A stretch of 64,000 bases of DNA. It comes from Vicinamibacterales bacterium (GTDB lineage Bacteria; Acidobacteriota; Vicinamibacteria; Vicinamibacterales; UBA8438). The position numbers and the translations under genes are program-made. The stretch lies in NCBI GenBank assembly GCA_029940535.1, contig JAPYUM010000004.1:24296-88295 (forward strand). Reading direction: 5' to 3'. Under the pieces are notes generated by a model. That model was not told where the DNA came from, did no database searches, and was given only the letters and a program-made list of their open reading frames with translations. Numbering within the stretch: the stretch's first letter is position 1; each line of letters begins with the position of its first letter. Of the stretch, positions 61,020 to 64,000 are shown one piece after another.

Positions 61020-61718
61020 ATGACGGACCCGGCGCTGCTCGATCTCCGCGCTGAAATTGCGCTCGTGGATTTCCGGATCGAGGAACTGCTCGGCCGGATC
61101 AAGGCACAGAGTTGGACGAACCCGATGGAGAATGACCTCAGCGTAGAAGCGGCGCTGCCCAATCTGCTTGACGCGGCTTTGGATGACCAGTCTGTTGCCC
61201 GACTACAGGCGGTCGTCCGTACGACTCCTTGGCTGGCCGCAGGTTCAGTGCGGTCACTCGTGGTGCAATTCGGGGCCAGCCCAGGCGCCGCTGCGGAAAC
61301 GGACCCGGCTGCCGATGGCCCTCGCCTCGCGGCGGACTGTCGCCACACACGCAACTATCTCTGGGCGGAGCTGATGCGCCGGAGCCTGGATGTGCTCGCC
61401 TGTCCCCGGTGTGGCGGACGCTTGACCGTAATCGCCCTCATCGAAGATCCCGCAGTGCTTGCGCGCGTCCTCCGGCATCTGGGACTGCCGACGGACATAC
61501 CCGAGGCCCAGCCGGCCCGAGCACCGCCGCTGCACCTTGTCGTTGATGCGCCTCTGACTGAGGTCGCTGGCGACCAGTTCCGCTCCGACGAACCTGCCTG
61601 CGCCAGCCGATTCCACCCCTCAGCCAGGCAGAGGTGTGCCTCCCCGTCTGGAATCACGCGTGACCGCAACCCCTCGAACGGGCATCCTCAGCACCATGCG
61701 CTCCCTGGAGGCCCGTAG
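61020..61718 (+). pseudogene. Chimeric ORF with IS91-type transposase C-terminus
   Basis: A 232-aa open frame. The first part (TDPALLDLRAEIALVDFRIEELLGRIKAQ) resembles small phage or plasmid DNA-packaging-like proteins and ends in unmatched sequence. From about codon 110 it reads NYLWAELMRRSLDVLACPRCGGRLTVIALIEDPAVLARVLRHLGLPTDIPEAQPARAPPL, the conserved C-terminus of IS91/Y2-type transposases (LMRRxxxxDVLxCPxCGGRLxxxAxI). The N-terminal catalytic part is absent. Probably two unrelated pieces fused by deletion. The tail leads to the repeat at 61748. Confidence 0.7.
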
Positions 61719-61747
61719 TCCGCCTGTGGGGCGGCCAACCGCTTGTT

Positions 61748-61796
61748 CAGGGCGGCGCTCGGAGGCGGCGTCGAGCGGGCCTAATGCCGTCTATCG
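61748..61796 (+). repeat. Short hairpin repeat E, copy 1
   Basis: Begins CAGGGCGGC, then a hairpin GCTCG (61757-61761), loop GAGGCGGCGT, CGAGC (61772-61776), then CTAATGCCGTCTATCG ending at 61796. The same elements recur at 63373-63427. It lies about 190 bp after the IS91-type transposase tail and 50 bp before the VWFA gene. Confidence 0.75.
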
Positions 61797-61846
61797 TCAT
61801 CCTCCGCCTGTGCTCTTGATAAGATTGGGGTGTCGTAAGTCCATAG

Positions 61847-63316
61847 TTGTGCTTTCATTACCCCATGCTGTCTGGAACAGTCGTTCTCGATCACGTCATC
61901 ACTACGCCGACATCGAATCCGGTGACGGTTAGGCAGAGTCTTCACCGACACCGGTGGACGGTTACGCCTGGTTGGCGAGGGCGGGTGTCACCCCGGGGTC
62001 CGTGCCTACTGGCGTTGTTGCTCTTGATGCTCGGACCTCACCAAGGTCGAACGGTACTGGCCCAGACCGAGAGTCAGCTGTTCGTCCAGGTCTTCGCTGC
62101 AGACGGGTCGCCCGTCACCGACCTCACTGCCGAAGATTTCGTGATCGATCAGAACGGCGTCGAGGGCCGGGTGATTCGGGCCGAGATCGTGGAAGAGCCT
62201 CTGCGTCTAGCATTGCTCGTCGACGACGCTGATGGGGCCGACCCGTACTTTCGGGTTCTGCGAACCGGGTTGCCGATCTTCATTGATGCGTTACCCAGGA
62301 GGAGCCAGGTATCGCTCGTGTTGCTGTCGGGCAGGCCTCGAATCGTCGTTGATCACACAGAGGGACTGGCAAAGGTCAAGGACCGACTCAACGGACTGTT
62401 CACGAACCAGGGCACGTCGGCCGGTTTCTTCGACGGCCTCGACGAGACCCTGGCAGGCTTCGACCAGCAGCTCAACTGGCCCGTCATGGTAGTCGTCACC
62501 ACGGACGGCGCCTCCAAAGTTGATCTTTTCAGGCAGGCGAGATACACCGACTTTACAGAGCGGCTCGCCAGCAGCGGAGTGACCGTGTATGCCCTGGGAC
62601 TAAGCACGCCGAGAGGTGACGGGTTTCAGACTCGTCTTGTGGAGGATGTCACTCGGCTGTCGGGCGGTAGATACCTCACATTGAACTCGCCCAGTCAGGC
62701 GGTGACCGACCAACTCACTATCATTGCCGCGGAGATCTCTCGACGATATGCTGCGTCATTAAATCAGTACTTGGTCGTGTTCGAAGCGCCACCAGGCGCC
62801 AATGCCGGCGCGCGCGCTTCGGCCGGCGTGCGTCGCTCCGGTGTGACGCTGTATCTCTCGGCCGACGGCCGCCCGCGTTCGGACGGACTGACAGGGGCAG
62901 CCGCGAGGGCGCTCGCCATTCAGGAGGTCAACGACGCAATCAGCGCCAAGCAAGCCCAGTTAACGGCGCTCCAGGCGGAGATCGAGGACCTGCAGCGGGA
63001 GGCTAGCGCACTCGTCGGAACGACCCGACAGGCGGCGGGTGGGACCGCGAGCAGCGGGGGGGGGCGAGCGGAACCCTGGAACGCCGGAGAAGTGGCCTTT
63101 GCGAACGGACAAATGGACGAAGCGACGGCGCTCTACGAGCAGGCGCACCAAGCGGACCCTAGCTGGGGAAAACCGCTGTTCAAGCTTGGACTCGTAGCGC
63201 TGAATCAGGGCGATGTAGCGACCGCGGTCACCTACTTCGAGCAGGTCGTCTCGGTCGAGCCTGATTCGGAAGAAGGCGCCCAGGCTGCCGAGTTCGTCGC
63301 GCAATTAAAGCAATAG
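61847..63316 (+). CDS. VWFA-domain protein with C-terminal TPR
   Basis: A 489-aa exported protein of the VWFA-related acidobacterial type. The start is ambiguous: TTG 61847, ATG 61865 or GTG 61922 (MTVRQSLHRHRW), none with a clear ribosome-binding site. A TM/signal segment (GPCLLALLLLMLG) is followed by VQVFAADGSPVTDLTAEDFVIDQNGVEGRVI, a VWFA domain (LRLALLVDDADG, VSLVLLSGRPRIVVDHTEGLAKVKDRLNGLF, MVVVTTDG, VTVYALGLSTPRG) in which the MIDAS DxSxS is replaced by DDADG, a coiled coil (AKQAQLTALQAEIEDLQREASAL), and a TPR (AGEVAFANGQMDEATALYEQAHQADPSWGKPLFKLGLVALNQGDVATAVTYFEQV). It lies between two copies of repeat E. Confidence 0.85.
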   Translation: MCFHYPMLSGTVVLDHVITTPTSNPVTVRQSLHRHRWTVTPGWRGRVSPRGPCLLALLLLMLGPHQGRTVLAQTESQLFVQVFAADGSPVTDLTAEDFVIDQNGVEGRVIRAEIVEEPLRLALLVDDADGADPYFRVLRTGLPIFIDALPRRSQVSLVLLSGRPRIVVDHTEGLAKVKDRLNGLFTNQGTSAGFFDGLDETLAGFDQQLNWPVMVVVTTDGASKVDLFRQARYTDFTERLASSGVTVYALGLSTPRGDGFQTRLVEDVTRLSGGRYLTLNSPSQAVTDQLTIIAAEISRRYAASLNQYLVVFEAPPGANAGARASAGVRRSGVTLYLSADGRPRSDGLTGAAARALAIQEVNDAISAKQAQLTALQAEIEDLQREASALVGTTRQAAGGTASSGGGRAEPWNAGEVAFANGQMDEATALYEQAHQADPSWGKPLFKLGLVALNQGDVATAVTYFEQVVSVEPDSEEGAQAAEFVAQLKQ

Positions 63317-63372
63317 CCGGCGGTCGCGGTGCCGTAGAGCGCATCATAGAGACTGCCTTCTCGGGAACTGTG

Positions 63373-63427
63373 CAGGGCGGCGGCGGGCCTCGGAGGCGGC
63401 GTCGAGGGGGTCTAATGCCGTCTATCG
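63373..63427 (+). repeat. Short hairpin repeat E, copy 2
   Basis: Same plan as copy 1: CAGGGCGGC, hairpin CCTCG (63388-63392), identical loop GAGGCGGCGT, CGAGG (63403-63407), then CTAATGCCGTCTATCG. Compared with copy 1 the closing base pair is swapped (G-C to C-G) on both sides, a compensatory change. A truncated glycosyltransferase gene begins immediately beyond it. Confidence 0.75.
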
Positions 63428-63618
63428 GCCCCCACAATAGCGAACGTCTGGTCCACGCCATAGTGCGCGTGCAGGTCGGTTCCGCGACTGACGGACTTTG
63501 CCAGCAACGTCACCTCGTGACCGAGTGCGGCGAAAGCCCGGCACATCTTCATCACGGGCACGCTGTTCGCAGCGGTCGATGGCAATGTGGCGTCGCAAAC
63601 GTAAAGGATACGCATCAA
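63428..63618 (-). pseudogene. Glycosyltransferase N-terminal fragment
   Basis: From the ATG at 63618 the minus strand encodes MRILYVCDATLPSTAANSVPVMKMCRAFAALGHEVTLLAKSVSRGTDLHAHYGVDQTFAIV, the N-terminal Rossmann half of a GT4-type glycosyltransferase (MKILYV..PSTxxNSVxxxxMCxAFxxxGHEVTLL). It then runs into repeat E and a stop (GADRRH). The donor-binding C-terminal domain is absent, so the gene is cut at the repeat. Confidence 0.75.
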
Positions 63619-64000
63619 CTTGCTCCGTCTCTCCGTTACAAGCCGCTGCCCGGCTCAGCAGTTGGCGGCGGGTCTGCTGTGAGTGCGTATCCGCGGCGCT
63701 GCAGGATGGGCTCCATGACGACCGTCAGCGCCTTCCCTCCGTTAGTGTCCGACCCGACGCACCCTGACGTCGGGCCGGGCAACCTAAAGATATTCAATTG
63801 TCAAAGAACCTCACGGACACGGGCTACTCGGCCCGGCCCGGGTCGTCCGGCAGGATACGCCGAAGGAAGTCAGCCCGTCGGTGTGACAGGCGACATCGGT
63901 CCGAGCAGGATCCGTTCCGTCTGCGGCCCCCGACCGCTGTGGCGCTATCGCCGGGAGAAAATCGACCTGTGGCGCTCCGCTGGGTCCGATAGTGGGCGTT
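63619..64000. other. Region without a supported gene
   Basis: About 380 bp upstream of the glycosyltransferase fragment. On the minus strand ALTVVMEPILQRRGYALTADPPP could be the end of a gene but no start is in the window. GTTCTTTGACAATTGAATA (minus strand, near 63800) contains TTGACA but no matching -10 was found. The ORF-track frames here have poor coding bias. I see nothing else to annotate. Confidence 0.5.

Noticed and set aside
61700-61800. Integron attC site at repeat E
   Set aside because: The two candidate core sites (CCAAC and CCTAAT) are in the same orientation rather than inverted, and no cassette array or integrase is present.

Overview
This window is a stretch of high-GC chromosome from what is most likely an Acidobacteriota bacterium, plausibly of the Vicinamibacteria type. 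That placement is an inference from gene content: a VWFA-type protein with TPR repeats of the kind common in acidobacteria, the C-terminus of a MacB/ADOP-like permease, an NtrY/NtrX pair next to a DUF4390 protein, groESL under a CIRCE operator, and Gram-negative envelope genes (LolA, secretin, TonB, Mpl). No rRNA, tRNA or CRISPR array was recognised.

Layout. 1-900: 3'-partial SpoIID/LytB-domain gene, missed by the ORF track. 1.06-12.05 kb (+): pckA, gatB, ftsE, ftsX, a small orphan ORF, glycerate 2-kinase, rnr and selB. 12.2-13.9 kb (+): small stress-like protein and a TonB-family protein. 14.1-17.4 kb (-): groL, groS with a perfect CIRCE, a Fis-type HTH protein and purC. 17.8-23.8 kb (+): flippase-like membrane protein, nrdR, DUF4390, ntrY, ntrX; then ftcD (-). 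24.8-33.5 kb (+): TPR/TM protein, RDD protein, pgpA, cinA, thpR remnant, gpsA, ftsY, ribD, ribE, ribBA. 33.6-40.97 kb (+): ffh, rpsP, khpA, rimM, trmD, rplS, rnhB, then a TPR gene, a small membrane gene, a thiE-like gene, a RodZ-like gene and a conserved orphan. 41.2-44.4 kb (-): small orphan, polX and a GHMP sugar kinase. 44.5-51.8 kb (+): nagZ, ldcA, mpl, pxpB, pxpC, murB, murA, a tightly packed run of peptidoglycan recycling and precursor synthesis genes. 51.9-55.2 kb (-): secretin, lolA, rhodanese-like, FmdB-like. 55.2-59.5 kb: ilvA (+), thrC (-), endonuclease/exonuclease/phosphatase protein (-). 59.55-64 kb: a decayed mosaic with fragments of pepE, an ABC permease, an IS5-type transposase, an IS91-type transposase and a glycosyltransferase, plus an intact VWFA/TPR gene lying between two copies of a short hairpin-bearing repeat.

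How the genes work together. Co-translational targeting and ribosome maturation (ftsY, ffh, rpsP, khpA, rimM, trmD, rplS) form the central block. Riboflavin synthesis runs ribD-ribE-ribBA, with no ribH seen. The peptidoglycan run would release (NagZ), trim (LdcA) and religate (Mpl) muropeptides and feed MurA/MurB; 5-oxoproline subunits PxpB/PxpC sit inside it. MurA carries Asp where the fosfomycin-target Cys normally sits.

Most notable signals. (1) Four intergenic quasi-palindromic elements (about 17.45, 41.0, 43.3 and 56.7 kb) share a core (AGGCG..GAGGGAG and GACCGA.GAA.CAACGCCG) flanked by complementary arms whose sequence differs from copy to copy; three of them begin inside a TAG stop codon. 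(2) Two copies of a roughly 50-bp repeat carry a hairpin with compensatory base changes and bound the VWFA gene, one beside an IS91-type transposase tail and one cutting a glycosyltransferase gene. (3) Five genes that should be intact are broken by single-base-scale lesions (ftsE amber codon, ftsX G-run, TPR gene, small membrane gene, orphan at 40.5 kb); this points either to draft-assembly errors or to real decay and should be settled with reads.
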